DNA of 64,000 nucleotides from Streptomyces sp. Mut1 (GCF_030719295.1 NZ_CP120997.1:6954001-7018000); one strand, 5' to 3'; shown: positions 1-8,226, counted from the stretch's first letter. The notes: generated by a model not told the origin, from the sequence alone. A program made the numbers and translations.

Positions 1-1
1 G

Positions 2-58
2 CCCGGCGCGTCCACCCGGCTGTGGCGCGTCGTGACCCGCTGGTGGAACGGCGACTGA
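2..58 (+). CDS. C-terminal tail of an upstream gene (partial)
   Basis: The window opens inside a reading frame that ends at a TGA at 56-58; the last residues read PGASTRLWRVVTRWWNGD. It is followed 12 bases later by a strong hairpin, which supports a real gene end. Too little is present to name a family. The frame choice rests only on the stop codon, the hairpin and plausible codon use. Confidence 0.4.
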   Translation, partial: PGASTRLWRVVTRWWNGD

Positions 59-70
59 CACGGCGGCGAC

Positions 71-95
71 GGGGCGCCCGGCGCAAGGGCGCCCC
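71..95 (+). terminator. Hairpin terminator between the partial gene and the GH4 gene
   Basis: A perfect 9-bp inverted repeat (GGGGCGCCC at 71-79, GGGCGCCCC at 87-95) with a 7-base loop lies between the stop at 58 and the GTG at 113. No T-tract follows, as is usual for Streptomyces terminators. It could also slow transcription into the GH4 gene. Confidence 0.6.
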
Positions 96-112
96 CCGTA
101 CCATGCGGAAGC

Positions 113-1483
113 GTGAAGCTGACAATTCTGGGCGGCGGCGGATTCCGGGTTCCACTGGTGTACGGGGCGCTGCTCGCCGACCACGCCGAGGGCCGCGTAT
201 CGGCCGTCACCCTCTACGACACGGACGCCGACCGGCTCACCGCCGTCGCCCGGGTCCTCGCCGAACAGGCCGAAGGCATCCCGGACGCGCCCGCCGTGCT
301 CGCCACGACCGACCTGGACGAGGCCCTGCGCGGCGCCGACTTCGTCTTCTCGGCGATCCGGGTCGGCGGCCTCGCGGGCCGGGCGGCCGACGAACGGGTC
401 GCGCTGGACGAGGGCGTCCTCGGCCAGGAGACGGTCGGCGCCGGCGGCATCGCGTACGGCCTGCGCACCGTGCCGGTCGCCGTCGGCCTCGCCCGGCGCA
501 TCGCCCGGCTCGCCCCGCACGCCTGGGTCATCAACTTCACCAACCCGGCGGGACTGGTCACCGAGGCCATGTCCCACCACCTCGGTGACCGCGTCATCGG
601 CATCTGCGACTCACCGGTCGGCCTCGGCCGCCGCATCGCCCGGGTGCTGGGCGCCGACCCGGACCTGGCCCGCATCGACTACGTCGGCCTCAACCACCTC
701 GGCTGGGTGCGCGGGCTGTACGTCGGGGGCCGCGACGAACTCCCGCGCCTGCTCGCCGACCCCGGGCTGCTCGGCTCCTTCGAGGAAGGCCGCCTCTTCG
801 GCGCCGACTGGCTGCGCTCGCTGGGCTCGGTCCCCAACGAATACCTGCACTACTACTACTTCAACCGCGAGGCGGTCCGCGCCTACCAGGAGGCCGCGCA
901 GACCCGGGGCGCCTTCCTGCGTGAGCAGCAGGAGGGCTTCTACGGCCGGATGAAGGACCCGGCGACCCCCGCCCTGGCCACCTGGGACCGCACCCGCGCC
1001 GAGCGCGAAGCGACCTACATGTCCGAGAACCGGGAGGTGGCCGGCGCGGGTGAGCGCGAGGAGAGCGACCTGGACTCCGGCGGCTACGAACAGGTCGCGG
1101 TCGCCCTCATGCGGGCCGTCGCACGCAACGAGCAGACCTCGCTCATTCTCAACGTCCGCAACGGGTCCACGCTTGCGGTGCTCGACGCGGACGCCGTCAT
1201 CGAGGTGCCGTGCCTGGTCGACGCCAACGGCGCCCATCCGGTCTCCGTCGACCCGCTGCCGTACCACGCGACCGGCCTGGTCACCTCGGTGAAGGCCGTC
1301 GAGCGCGCGGTCCTGGCCGCGGCGGCGAGCGGATCGCGCGAGGACGCCGTACGGGCCTTCGCCCTGCACCCCCTGGTCGACTCGGTCTCCGTGGCCCGCC
1401 GGCTGGTCGACGGCTACGCGCACGCCCACCCGGGGCTGGCCCATCTGCGCCGGGGGACGCCGGCCGCCCCTTCCCGCGCTTGA
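113..1483 (+). CDS. Glycoside hydrolase family 4 (6-phospho-beta-glucosidase type)
   Basis: This 456-residue protein is a family 4 glycosidase, an NAD- and divalent-metal-dependent enzyme that cleaves (often phosphorylated) glycosides by a redox-elimination mechanism in the cytoplasm. The N-terminus has the dinucleotide-binding turn GGGGFR (residues 7-12). Further in are the family motif NFTNPAG (141-147), CDSP with metal-ligand Cys165, and NHLGW with metal-ligand His195. Length is normal for the family. The GTG at 113 is chosen because the nearby ATG at 103 is out of frame; GGAAG just upstream is a weak ribosome site. Whether the substrate is phosphorylated cannot be read from the sequence. 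The TGA stop (1481-1483) lies inside the -35 element of the next promoter. Confidence 0.88.
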   Translation: MKLTILGGGGFRVPLVYGALLADHAEGRVSAVTLYDTDADRLTAVARVLAEQAEGIPDAPAVLATTDLDEALRGADFVFSAIRVGGLAGRAADERVALDEGVLGQETVGAGGIAYGLRTVPVAVGLARRIARLAPHAWVINFTNPAGLVTEAMSHHLGDRVIGICDSPVGLGRRIARVLGADPDLARIDYVGLNHLGWVRGLYVGGRDELPRLLADPGLLGSFEEGRLFGADWLRSLGSVPNEYLHYYYFNREAVRAYQEAAQTRGAFLREQQEGFYGRMKDPATPALATWDRTRAEREATYMSENREVAGAGEREESDLDSGGYEQVAVALMRAVARNEQTSLILNVRNGSTLAVLDADAVIEVPCLVDANGAHPVSVDPLPYHATGLVTSVKAVERAVLAAAASGSREDAVRAFALHPLVDSVSVARRLVDGYAHAHPGLAHLRRGTPAAPSRA

Positions 1484-1510
1484 CTTGGAGCGCGCTCCAG
1501 CACTTAACGT
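1480..1510 (+). promoter_or_regulatory. MerR-type promoter (19-bp spacer) with perfect palindrome
   Basis: A -35 box TTGACT (1480-1485) and a -10 box TAACGT (1505-1510) are separated by 19 bp rather than 17. The spacer begins with the perfect 14-bp palindrome TGGAGCGCGCTCCA (1486-1499). An over-long spacer filled by a dyad is the hallmark of promoters twisted open by MerR-family activators. The start codon is 9 bases past the -10 box, so the message should be nearly leaderless. No MerR gene adjoins; the only one in the window is at 54.5-55.2 kb. Confidence 0.75.
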
Positions 1511-1518
1511 CCCCCTGC

Positions 1519-2478
1519 ATGACCACACCGCAGCACAGCATCGGATCGGGTTTCGGCGCCCGCAGCACCACGGACGAGGTCCTGAGCGGGATCGGCCTGG
1601 CCGGCCGCACCGCGATCGTCACGGGCGGCTACTCGGGGCTCGGGCTGGAGACGACCCGGGCACTGGCCGCCGCGGGGGCCCGCGTCATCGTTCCCGCCCG
1701 GCGCCCGGAGGCCGCCCGGGACGCGGTCAAGGGGCTGGCGGGCGTCGAGACCGACGACCTCGACCTCTCCGACCTGGAGAGCGTCCGCGACTTCGCCGAC
1801 CGGTTCCTGGCCTCCGGCCGGACCGTCGACCTGGTGATCAACAGCGCCGGCGTCATGGCCTGCCCCGAGACCCGGGTCGGCCCGGGGTGGGAGGCACAGT
1901 TCGCCACCAACCACCTCGGCCACTACGCCCTGGTCAACCGCCTGTGGCCGGCGCTCGCCCCCGGCGGGGCGCGGGTGGTCGCCGTGTCCTCCGGCGCCCA
2001 CGGCATGGGCATGCGCTGGGACGACCCGCACTTCGAGCACGGCTACGACCGGTGGCAGGCGTACGGCCAGGCCAAGGCGGCGAACGTGCTGTTCGCCGTG
2101 CACCTCGACGCCCTCGGCCGCGACGCCGGAGTCAGGGCGTTCGCGGTGCACCCGGGCAGCATCCTCACCCCACTGCAACGCCACCTCCCCAGGGCGGAGA
2201 TGGTCGAGGCCGGCTGGATCGACGAGGAGGGCAACCCGAGCGACCCCGCCTTCAAGACCCCGGAACAGGGCGCGGCGACACAGGTCTGGGCGGCGACCTC
2301 GCCCCTGCTGGCAGGCATGGGCGGCGTGTACTGCGAGGACTGCGACATCGCCGAGCCGGCCGAAGACGGCCGCGAAGGGGGAGTGCACACAGCCGCGACC
2401 GACCCCGGCCAGGCCGCGCGGCTGTGGGCGCTGTCGGCCGGCCTCACGGGCGTCGACGCCTTCGCGGCAACGGTCTGA
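1519..2478 (+). CDS. Short-chain dehydrogenase/reductase (SDR)
   Basis: This 319-residue protein is a classical SDR oxidoreductase using NAD(P)H. It shows the cofactor motif TGGYSGLG (residues 35-42), the structural Asn in INSAG (N108), the catalytic Ser157/158, and YGQAK with catalytic Tyr182 and Lys186. The size and the insertion after the active-site Ser resemble retinol-dehydrogenase-like SDRs. The start is the ATG at 1519, which has no Shine-Dalgarno sequence and sits about where transcription from the MerR-type promoter should begin. The substrate is unknown; activator control suggests an inducible detoxification or stress role (inference). Confidence 0.88.
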   Translation: MTTPQHSIGSGFGARSTTDEVLSGIGLAGRTAIVTGGYSGLGLETTRALAAAGARVIVPARRPEAARDAVKGLAGVETDDLDLSDLESVRDFADRFLASGRTVDLVINSAGVMACPETRVGPGWEAQFATNHLGHYALVNRLWPALAPGGARVVAVSSGAHGMGMRWDDPHFEHGYDRWQAYGQAKAANVLFAVHLDALGRDAGVRAFAVHPGSILTPLQRHLPRAEMVEAGWIDEEGNPSDPAFKTPEQGAATQVWAATSPLLAGMGGVYCEDCDIAEPAEDGREGGVHTAATDPGQAARLWALSAGLTGVDAFAATV

Positions 2479-2534
2479 GACCGCCGGGGGCCGTGCGGCC
2501 TCCTGGGGCGGCCGGAGGCAGGACAGCGATCGGG

Positions 2535-2975
2535 TCAGGGGGCGGAGACCGCCCGTGGCCCGATCGGCTGCGTCCATGACGGTGTCACCCCGGTCACCTG
2601 GCAGACCATCAGGAACAGCGGGATCGGCGGGGTGTACGGCGTACGGCTGTCGGGCTGGTGGATCAGCCGGGGCCGTACGGCGGGCACGCAGGTTCCGCGC
2701 GCGTACGCCGCCTGCTCGGGCCAGTCCAGGTCGAGATCGGAGCCGGCCGGCACGATCCACCACCAGCGCTCGGCGTCCGCGAAGACGCAGCCGGTGCGCG
2801 GCAGATGGGACATCAGCCGGAAGCCGTAGCGGGCCGGCACCCCGACCGCGTCGCAGCCCAGGCTCGCCGACAGGGTCGCGGGCAGCGGCAGCTGGACCCG
2901 GCCGGTGCCGGGGGAGAGGCCGGGCTCGCGGGAGCGGCGGTGTCCGAGGATGTGGTGCATGGCGTTCTTCAGCAT
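2535..2975 (-). CDS. Hypothetical protein coupled to the RsbW-like ATPase
   Basis: This 146-residue protein belongs to no family I can name. The N-terminus reads MLKNAMHHILGHRR, the middle carries a Trp-rich stretch (ERWWWIVP) and hydrophobic segments, and there is no clear signal peptide. Its ATG (2975) overlaps the end of the upstream gene by 7 bases, so it should be translationally coupled to the anti-sigma-like ATPase. A second possible start is the ATG at 2960. Genes of this kind next to XRE/DUF397/ATPase sets are common in Streptomyces. The coupling is visible; any function is not. Confidence 0.7.
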   Translation of the reverse strand: MLKNAMHHILGHRRSREPGLSPGTGRVQLPLPATLSASLGCDAVGVPARYGFRLMSHLPRTGCVFADAERWWWIVPAGSDLDLDWPEQAAYARGTCVPAVRPRLIHQPDSRTPYTPPIPLFLMVCQVTGVTPSWTQPIGPRAVSAP

Positions 2976-3427
2976 GAGTGCTCCGTGCCGTGCGGCAGTT
3001 CTGCCCAGACGATGCGGCCCGAGCCGTCCCCGGCGTCGTGCGCGCCCCAGGCGCTCGACAGCGAGTCCACGAGCAGCAGGCCGCGTCCGTGCTCGTCGTC
3101 GGCGCCCCGGCCCAGTCTCGGCCCGCAGGGCTGGTGTCCCTGGTCCTGTACGGATATGCGCAGACCGGCCGGGAGGTACCGCAGCTCGCACACGACCCGT
3201 GCGCTGGCGGTGTGCACCACCGCGTTGGTGACCAGTTCCGAGACGATCAGGACCGCTGCCTCCCGTGTGTCCTCGCCCGTACACCACTCGCCGAGCCGGG
3301 CCTTCGTCAGGCGCCGGGCGCCGGCGACCGATTCGGGGCGCGCGGGCAGCGCGAAGCAGTACCGGAGCGCTTCGGTCCCCGGGCTGAGATCCATGAGCCT
3401 GGGGATGAGCGCACTGCCAGGTGCCAC
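2969..3427 (-). CDS. Anti-sigma-factor-like ATP-binding protein (RsbW/HATPase_c_2)
   Basis: This 152-residue protein has a GHKL ATPase fold as in RsbW/SpoIIAB serine kinases. The N-box ELVTNAVVH sits near residues 62-70, a D-x-G-like segment (VQDQG) in the middle, and the glycine-rich lid DEHGRGLLLVDSL near 115-128. Such proteins bind ATP and either sequester a sigma factor or phosphorylate an anti-sigma antagonist; in Streptomyces many are orphans beside XRE/DUF397 genes. It is divergent from the XRE gene (206 bp between starts) and overlaps the next - gene, forming a two-gene operon. No sigma factor lies nearby, so its partner is unknown. Confidence 0.82.
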   Translation of the reverse strand: MAPGSALIPRLMDLSPGTEALRYCFALPARPESVAGARRLTKARLGEWCTGEDTREAAVLIVSELVTNAVVHTASARVVCELRYLPAGLRISVQDQGHQPCGPRLGRGADDEHGRGLLLVDSLSSAWGAHDAGDGSGRIVWAELPHGTEHSC

Positions 3428-3548
3428 GACCGAATCCTCACAGTGGGGGCTGCGTCACGCTTCGCGATCTTCGAGGAAGGTCACGGGTATGACTGGTCAA
3501 CTGATTCGCGTACCAACTCTCCCCCTGTCGCGAACACTTGGCAAGAGG

Positions 3549-3569
3549 CACTCTGAAAATTCCAGAGTG
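3549..3569. promoter_or_regulatory. Candidate operator upstream of the XRE regulator
   Basis: A 7-bp perfect inverted repeat (CACTCTG at 3549-3555, CAGAGTG at 3563-3569) flanks a 7-base AT-rich centre. It lies in the divergent gap and 10 bases before a -35-like TTGACG (3579-3584). Its position and symmetry fit an autoregulatory site of the XRE protein at 3633, but a matching -10 box is not obvious. Confidence 0.5.
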
Positions 3570-3632
3570 GCTGTGTTCTTGACGGGACGCGCATGGCACA
3601 CTGCACGGATACAGCGCATGGGGAGGTCTGAA

Positions 3633-4493
3633 GTGAGCGAACCGCGGTCCGCCCCGACCGTGGGCCAGGTCGTTCTCGGCAAGCGCCTGCAGGACCTGCG
3701 GGAACGTGTCGGGATGAGCCGGGACCAAGCCGCCAAGGTGCTGCGCGTCGCTCCGGCGACGATACGCAGGATGGAGACCGCCGAGGTCGCGCTCAAGATT
3801 CCCTATGTGCAGGTCCTGCTGAAGGCCTACGGGATCTCGGACGAGGAGGCGGACGCCTTCGTCGAACTGGCGGAGGAGGCCAACAGGCCGGGCTGGTGGC
3901 AGCGCTTCCACGACGTGCTGCCCGACTGGTTCAGCATGTACGTCAGCCTGGAGGGCGCCGCGAGCCTGCTGCGCATGTACGAGCCGCATTTCGTGCCAGG
4001 ACTGCTCCAGACCGAGGACTACGCGCGCACGGTGATGCGCACCGGCGCGGTCGGCCAGACCAGGCCCGAGGACATCGAGCGCCATGTGGCGCTGCGGATG
4101 GAGCGGCAGTCCCTGCTGACCCGGCCGGACGCCCCGCGGCTGTGGGTGGTGATGGACGAGACCGTCCTGCGCCGCCCCGTGGGCAGTGTCGAGATCATGC
4201 GCGCCCAGGCGGACAAGCTGCTGGAAGCCACGGCGATGCCCAACGTGACCCTCCAGATCGCGGAGTTCTCCACCGGGCACCACCCGGGGACGTACGGGCC
4301 CTTCGTGCTCTTCCGGTTCGCCGTCCCCGAGCTGCCCGACATGGTCTACAGCGAGTACCTGACCGGGGCCGTCTACTTCGACGCGCGACCGGAGGTGGCT
4401 TCCTACCTCGAAGTCATGGACCGCATGGCGGCCCAGGCCGCGACTGCACAACGCACGAAGGAAATCCTCCGGGACTTCCGCAAGGAGCTGTGA
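3633..4493 (+). CDS. XRE-family regulator with DUF5753 (WhiJ-like)
   Basis: This 286-residue protein has an N-terminal helix-turn-helix of the XRE/Cro type (about residues 14-66, including GMSRDQAAKVL and APATIRRME). A C-terminal DUF5753 region (about 95-280) contains the typical YEPHFVPGLLQTEDYAR and TGHHPGTYGPFVLF segments. The GTG at 3633 is preferred over the ATG at 3618 because GGGAGG (3621-3626) lies 6 bases before it. WhiJ-type proteins repress development-linked genes and work with a DUF397 partner; here the stop TGA shares a base with the ATG of the DUF397 gene (TGATG). Target genes are unknown. The palindrome at 3549-3569 may be its binding site. Confidence 0.88.
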   Translation: MSEPRSAPTVGQVVLGKRLQDLRERVGMSRDQAAKVLRVAPATIRRMETAEVALKIPYVQVLLKAYGISDEEADAFVELAEEANRPGWWQRFHDVLPDWFSMYVSLEGAASLLRMYEPHFVPGLLQTEDYARTVMRTGAVGQTRPEDIERHVALRMERQSLLTRPDAPRLWVVMDETVLRRPVGSVEIMRAQADKLLEATAMPNVTLQIAEFSTGHHPGTYGPFVLFRFAVPELPDMVYSEYLTGAVYFDARPEVASYLEVMDRMAAQAATAQRTKEILRDFRKEL

Positions 4494-4729
4494 TGACACC
4501 CATATACAACGGCATGCCTGCCGCTGACCTCGGCTCCGAAGGCTGGTACAAGCCGTGGAGCGGCGGTAACGGGGGCAACTGCGTCGAGGCCATGAAGCTG
4601 GCCGACGGGAGAATCGCCATGCGCCAGTCCGCGGACCCCGACGGCCCTGCCCTGATCTACACCCCCCACGAGATCGCCGCCTTCATCCAGGGCGCCAAGG
4701 CCGGCCAGGCGGACTTCCTGCTGACCTGA
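4493..4729 (+). CDS. DUF397 small protein (BldB/WhiJ partner type)
   Basis: This 78-residue DUF397 protein shows the family pattern: a W-KPWSGGNGGNCVEA segment near residues 18-32, a DGRIAMRQSADPDGPALIYTP stretch, and a final FIQGAKAGQADFL helix. DUF397 proteins are small actinobacterial regulators that act with the XRE/DUF5753 protein encoded just upstream. The start codon overlaps the upstream stop, so the two should be made in fixed proportion. No DNA-binding motif of its own is visible. Confidence 0.88.
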   Translation: MTPIYNGMPAADLGSEGWYKPWSGGNGGNCVEAMKLADGRIAMRQSADPDGPALIYTPHEIAAFIQGAKAGQADFLLT

Positions 4730-4772
4730 CCCGCACGGCGGGCCCGTTCCTCCCGCACGTCACAATGGACCC

Positions 4773-5228
4773 ATGTCCCGACGCACCTCCCGCTCCCGGC
4801 GCCCGGCCGCCGCGGGCCCCCGTTCCACCCCCGCCCCCCAGGTCACCCCGGCTTCGCCGTGCCCCTGCGGGCTGCCCGCGGGCTACGCCGAGTGCTGCGG
4901 CCGGCTGCACGCGGGGGCCGCGGCGCCGACATGCGAGGCGCTGATGCGCTCGCGGTACGCCGCCTTCGTCGTCCGGGACGCCGGGTATCTGCTGCGGACC
5001 TGGCACCCGGACCACCGGCCGGACGTCCTCGACCTCGATCCCGGGCAGCGCTGGCAGGGGCTGGAGGTCCTGGGGACGACGGAGGGCAGTGCCTTCCACA
5101 CCACCGGCACCGTCACCTTCCGGGCCCACTACGAGGTGGGCGGCCACCCCGGCTCACTGCACGAGAAGAGCCGCTTCGTGCGGTACGGGGGAGCCTGGGT
5201 CTACGAGGCCGCCGTCTTCGCCGACTGA
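4773..5228 (+). CDS. YchJ-like SEC-C/NTF2-fold protein
   Basis: This 151-residue protein matches the YchJ (UPF0225) family. A basic, low-complexity N-terminus (1-25) is followed by a zinc-ligand-like SEC-C segment CPCGLPAGYAECCGRLH (about 30-46). An NTF2-like domain then starts with EALMRSRYAAFVVRDAGYL and ends with RYGGAWVYEAAVF. Biochemical role is not established for the family. The ATG at 4773 follows CACAAT with 6 bases between, a leaderless arrangement also seen at two other genes in this window. It runs convergent to the MFS gene with only 18 bp between stops. Confidence 0.82.
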   Translation: MSRRTSRSRRPAAAGPRSTPAPQVTPASPCPCGLPAGYAECCGRLHAGAAAPTCEALMRSRYAAFVVRDAGYLLRTWHPDHRPDVLDLDPGQRWQGLEVLGTTEGSAFHTTGTVTFRAHYEVGGHPGSLHEKSRFVRYGGAWVYEAAVFAD

Positions 5229-5246
5229 CGGACGCGGGGGCGGGGC

Positions 5247-7319
5247 TCAGACGGGCGCGCCCGCCGGGGCGACGGGCGACAGCTCCTGTGCCAGGTCCTC
5301 CGCCAGCAGCCGCTTGGCGATCACATCGACCGCGGCGCGCAGCCGGGCGTCGTCCGGGCGCTCACCGTCCTCGCCCAGCTGTCCGTTCAGCCAGCGGGCC
5401 CAGGCGTCCGTGATGGTCCTGGCCTCGCGGCTGCCGGCCGCGGTGTGCGTGAAGAGATGGCCGTCCCCGGTGAGGAAGCCCTCCTCGATCATCCGGTCGA
5501 AGACCGGCACCAGGACCTCCGGCGGAATCCGGTGCCGCGCCGCGATCAGCCGGAGTCCCGCGTGCCCGACCATCCGCGTGAACAGCTCGACCTGCATCAC
5601 CGCCCAGGCCCCTGCCATGTCGAGCCGGGTGTCCGACTCGGCCACGATCCGCCGCGCCGTCTCCGGGTCCACCCGCCGCAGGACCTTCGCCACCGAGAAC
5701 TCCAGGAGCCGGGCGGAGTCCTGGGCGTTCGGCGAGGCGAAGCCCTCACCCATGTCGGTCGAGCCGGCCCGTACCGTGTCCCGCAGCTTCACCTGCTTCA
5801 GGAACAGCGCCACGACGAATCCGAGCAGTGCGACGGGCACCGTCCACAGGAACACCGTGTGCAGGGTGTCGGCGTACGCCTGGGCCAGCGGCGCCGACTG
5901 GGTGCCGGGCAGTGAGTGCAGCCCTTCGGGACTCTGGGAGGCCTTCGCCAGGACGGCGGGGTCGCCGCCGGCCCGCGCGGCCGCGGCGATCCCGTCCTTC
6001 AGGTGGGGGCCGAGCGCGTTGGCGTAGATCGTCCCGAAGACGGCGGTGCCGAAGGAGCTGCCGAGCGTACGGAAGAAGGTCACGCCCGAGGTGGCGGTGC
6101 CCAGGTCCGCGTAGTCGACCGTGTTCTGCACCGCGATCGTCAGGACCTGCATGGAGAGCCCGATGCCGATGCCGAGCACCACCATGTACAGCGACTCCAG
6201 CCAGACCCCGCTGTCCGGCCCCATCCGGGAGAGCAGGAACAGCCCCGCGGCCATGACCAGGGAGCCGATGACCGGGAAGATCCGGTAGCGGCCGGTCTTG
6301 CTGACCACGTTGCCGCTGAAGATGGAGGCGGCGAGCAGACCGACGACCATCGGCAGGGTCCGGACGCCCGACAGGGTCGCCGAATCGCCGTCCACGTACT
6401 GCAGATACGTCGGCAGGAAGATCATCGCGCCGAGCATCGCGAACCCGACGATGAAGCTGAGGATCGAGCAGACCGTGAAGACCGGGTTGCCGAACAGCCG
6501 CATCGGCAGCATCGGTTCCTTCGCCCGGAACTCGACGAGGCAGAAGACGGCGAGCGCGGCCAGGCCGAGGACGAACAGGCCGATGATGACCGAGGACCCC
6601 CAGGCGTACTGGTTGCCGCCCCAGCTCGTGGCCAGGATCAGGGCGCTGGCCCCGATCGTGACCATCGCGATGCCCAGGTAGTCGATGACCGGCCGCCCGG
6701 CAGCCTTGACGGACGGGATCGTGCGGGCCGCCGCGATGACCACCACGATCGCGATCGGCACATTGACGTAGAAGGCCCAGCGCCAGGTCAGATGGTCGGT
6801 GAAGAGCCCGCCGAGCAGCGGCCCGATCACGGTCGACACACCGAAGACGGCGCCGATCGCGCCCTGGTACTTGCCCCGGTCGCGCAGCGGGATCACATCG
6901 GCGATCAGCGCCATCGAGGTGACCATCAGACCGCCGGCGCCGATGCCCTGGAGGCCGCGCCACACGATCAGCAGTGTCATGTTCGTCGCGAGACCGCAGA
7001 GGAACGAGCCGGTGATGAAGATGATCGCGGACAGCTGGAAGACGATCTTCCGCCCGAACAGGTCGCCGAACTTGCCGACCAGTACGGTCGCCACGGTCTC
7101 CGCGAGGAGGTAGGCAGTGACCACCCACGACATATGGGCGGCGCCCCCGAGGTCCGAGACGATCGTGGGCAGCGCGGTGCCCACGATCGTCTGGTCCAGG
7201 GCCGCCAGCAGGATGCCCAGCACGATCGTGGCGAAGACGATGTTGCGGCGGCGGGGATCAAGGACGGGCGGAGCTGCGGCACTCCGCGCGACGGGGGCGG
7301 TCTCGCTGGCAGTGGTCAC
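5247..7319 (-). CDS. MFS multidrug exporter (DHA2/EmrB-QacA type) with C-terminal extra domain
   Basis: This 690-residue protein is an inner-membrane drug:proton antiporter of the 14-helix DHA2 family. The first helix carries the diagnostic LDQTIVGTALPTIVSDLGG segment (about 42-60), followed by GKFGDLFGRK (motif A) and a motif-C-like GPLLGG. Helices end near residue 515. The last 170 residues are soluble: two helical stretches and a winged-helix-like region (RHRIPPEVLVPVFDRMIEEGFLTG, then HLFT), reminiscent of MarR folds. GTG at 7319 has GAGGGT 6 bases upstream. Substrates are unknown. It lies 55 bp downstream of the ATP-grasp gene on the same strand, which might make its product or self-resistance determinant (inference). 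Confidence 0.88.
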   Translation of the reverse strand: MTTASETAPVARSAAAPPVLDPRRRNIVFATIVLGILLAALDQTIVGTALPTIVSDLGGAAHMSWVVTAYLLAETVATVLVGKFGDLFGRKIVFQLSAIIFITGSFLCGLATNMTLLIVWRGLQGIGAGGLMVTSMALIADVIPLRDRGKYQGAIGAVFGVSTVIGPLLGGLFTDHLTWRWAFYVNVPIAIVVVIAAARTIPSVKAAGRPVIDYLGIAMVTIGASALILATSWGGNQYAWGSSVIIGLFVLGLAALAVFCLVEFRAKEPMLPMRLFGNPVFTVCSILSFIVGFAMLGAMIFLPTYLQYVDGDSATLSGVRTLPMVVGLLAASIFSGNVVSKTGRYRIFPVIGSLVMAAGLFLLSRMGPDSGVWLESLYMVVLGIGIGLSMQVLTIAVQNTVDYADLGTATSGVTFFRTLGSSFGTAVFGTIYANALGPHLKDGIAAAARAGGDPAVLAKASQSPEGLHSLPGTQSAPLAQAYADTLHTVFLWTVPVALLGFVVALFLKQVKLRDTVRAGSTDMGEGFASPNAQDSARLLEFSVAKVLRRVDPETARRIVAESDTRLDMAGAWAVMQVELFTRMVGHAGLRLIAARHRIPPEVLVPVFDRMIEEGFLTGDGHLFTHTAAGSREARTITDAWARWLNGQLGEDGERPDDARLRAAVDVIAKRLLAEDLAQELSPVAPAGAPV

Positions 7320-7374
7320 CTTTGCACCCTCACATCGCGCTGTGTCACCCGCATGCGGGGAACGCCCGGACGTG

Positions 7375-8202
7375 TCAGCCCAGCAGGTCCCGCAGCGACG
7401 CCGTCATCCGGGCGGCGAAAGCCTCGCGTACGGGGGCGGCTACCCGGTCCAGCGAGAGATACGGGTTGAGGTCCTCCAGTTCGACCAGCAGCAGCTCGCC
7501 GTCCGCGGTCCGGCAGGCGTCCACGCGCTGGATGCCGTGGTCGAGCGTGTTCCACTCCACGAAGGACCGGGCGAACGCCAGATCCCGCGCGCTCGCCGGG
7601 TACGGCTCCAGCACCCACCGCCGCTCCGGGTGCGGGGCGTGCAGCGCGTACTGGAAGTCGTGGTCCACGAAGTAGAAGGACACCTCGTAGCGGAAGTCGA
7701 TCCGGGGCTGGATCAGCTGGGTGCCGTCCGCCCCGGGCCCCGGCTGCGGAGTCGTCACGAAGCGCAGCCCGACCGAGTCCGCGCCCAGCTTCGGCTTGAT
7801 GACATAGCTTTCGGCCCGGGGCAGCAGCCCCACGTCGGCCGCGCGGTCCACGGTCGGTATCACCGGGTATCCGGCACGGCTGAGGTCGACGAGGTACTGC
7901 TTGCCCGCCATGTCCCCGCGGCCGGTCAGCGGGTTGTAGACCCGGGTGCCCAGCTCCCCGGCCCGCGCGCGGAACGCGTCGTACGCCTCCTGGTAGTGCA
8001 GCACCGGGCCGCTGTTGCGTACGACGACGGCGTCGAACCCGTCGAGCAGGGCCGCGGCGTCGCGCGGGTGGCACAGCGCGATGTCGAAGTCCTCGCGCAG
8101 CCGTGACGTCAGGTGGATGTCCTCGTCGCAGTAGCGCCGGCCGCGCGCCTCGTAGGCGAGGTCGGTGACGAAGAGGACGGACGGGCGCGGGACGGCGGGC
8201 AT
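7375..8202 (-). CDS. ATP-grasp-fold protein (glutathione-synthetase-like)
   Basis: This 275-residue protein looks like an ATP-grasp ligase. The N-terminal Rossmann-like lobe holds VLFVTDLAYEARGRRYCDED; then GKQYLVDLSRAGYPVIPT, the ATP-lysine segment SYVIKPKLGADSVGLRF, and LLVELEDLNPYLSLD, which supplies the acidic Mg ligands near the C-terminus. ATP-grasp enzymes join a carboxylate to an amine through an acyl-phosphate; the substrate cannot be read here. The YEVSFYFVDHDFQYALHAP segment replaces the usual central strands, so it is a divergent member. Start ATG 8202. It sits between the acyl-CoA dehydrogenase and the MFS gene on the same strand. Confidence 0.7.
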   Translation of the reverse strand: MPAVPRPSVLFVTDLAYEARGRRYCDEDIHLTSRLREDFDIALCHPRDAAALLDGFDAVVVRNSGPVLHYQEAYDAFRARAGELGTRVYNPLTGRGDMAGKQYLVDLSRAGYPVIPTVDRAADVGLLPRAESYVIKPKLGADSVGLRFVTTPQPGPGADGTQLIQPRIDFRYEVSFYFVDHDFQYALHAPHPERRWVLEPYPASARDLAFARSFVEWNTLDHGIQRVDACRTADGELLLVELEDLNPYLSLDRVAAPVREAFAARMTASLRDLLG

Positions 8203-8226
8203 GGTGTTTCCCCCGGGTGCGACGGT

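Noticed and set aside
2498..2519. Hairpin GCCTCC/GGAGGC after the SDR gene
   Set aside because: Only a 6-bp stem with a 10-base loop; not distinct enough from background in this GC-rich sequence.
5916..7469. Long + strand frame opposite the MFS gene
   Set aside because: The translated sequence is charged and His/Arg/Asp-rich without hydrophobic segments; the - strand MFS is unmistakable.
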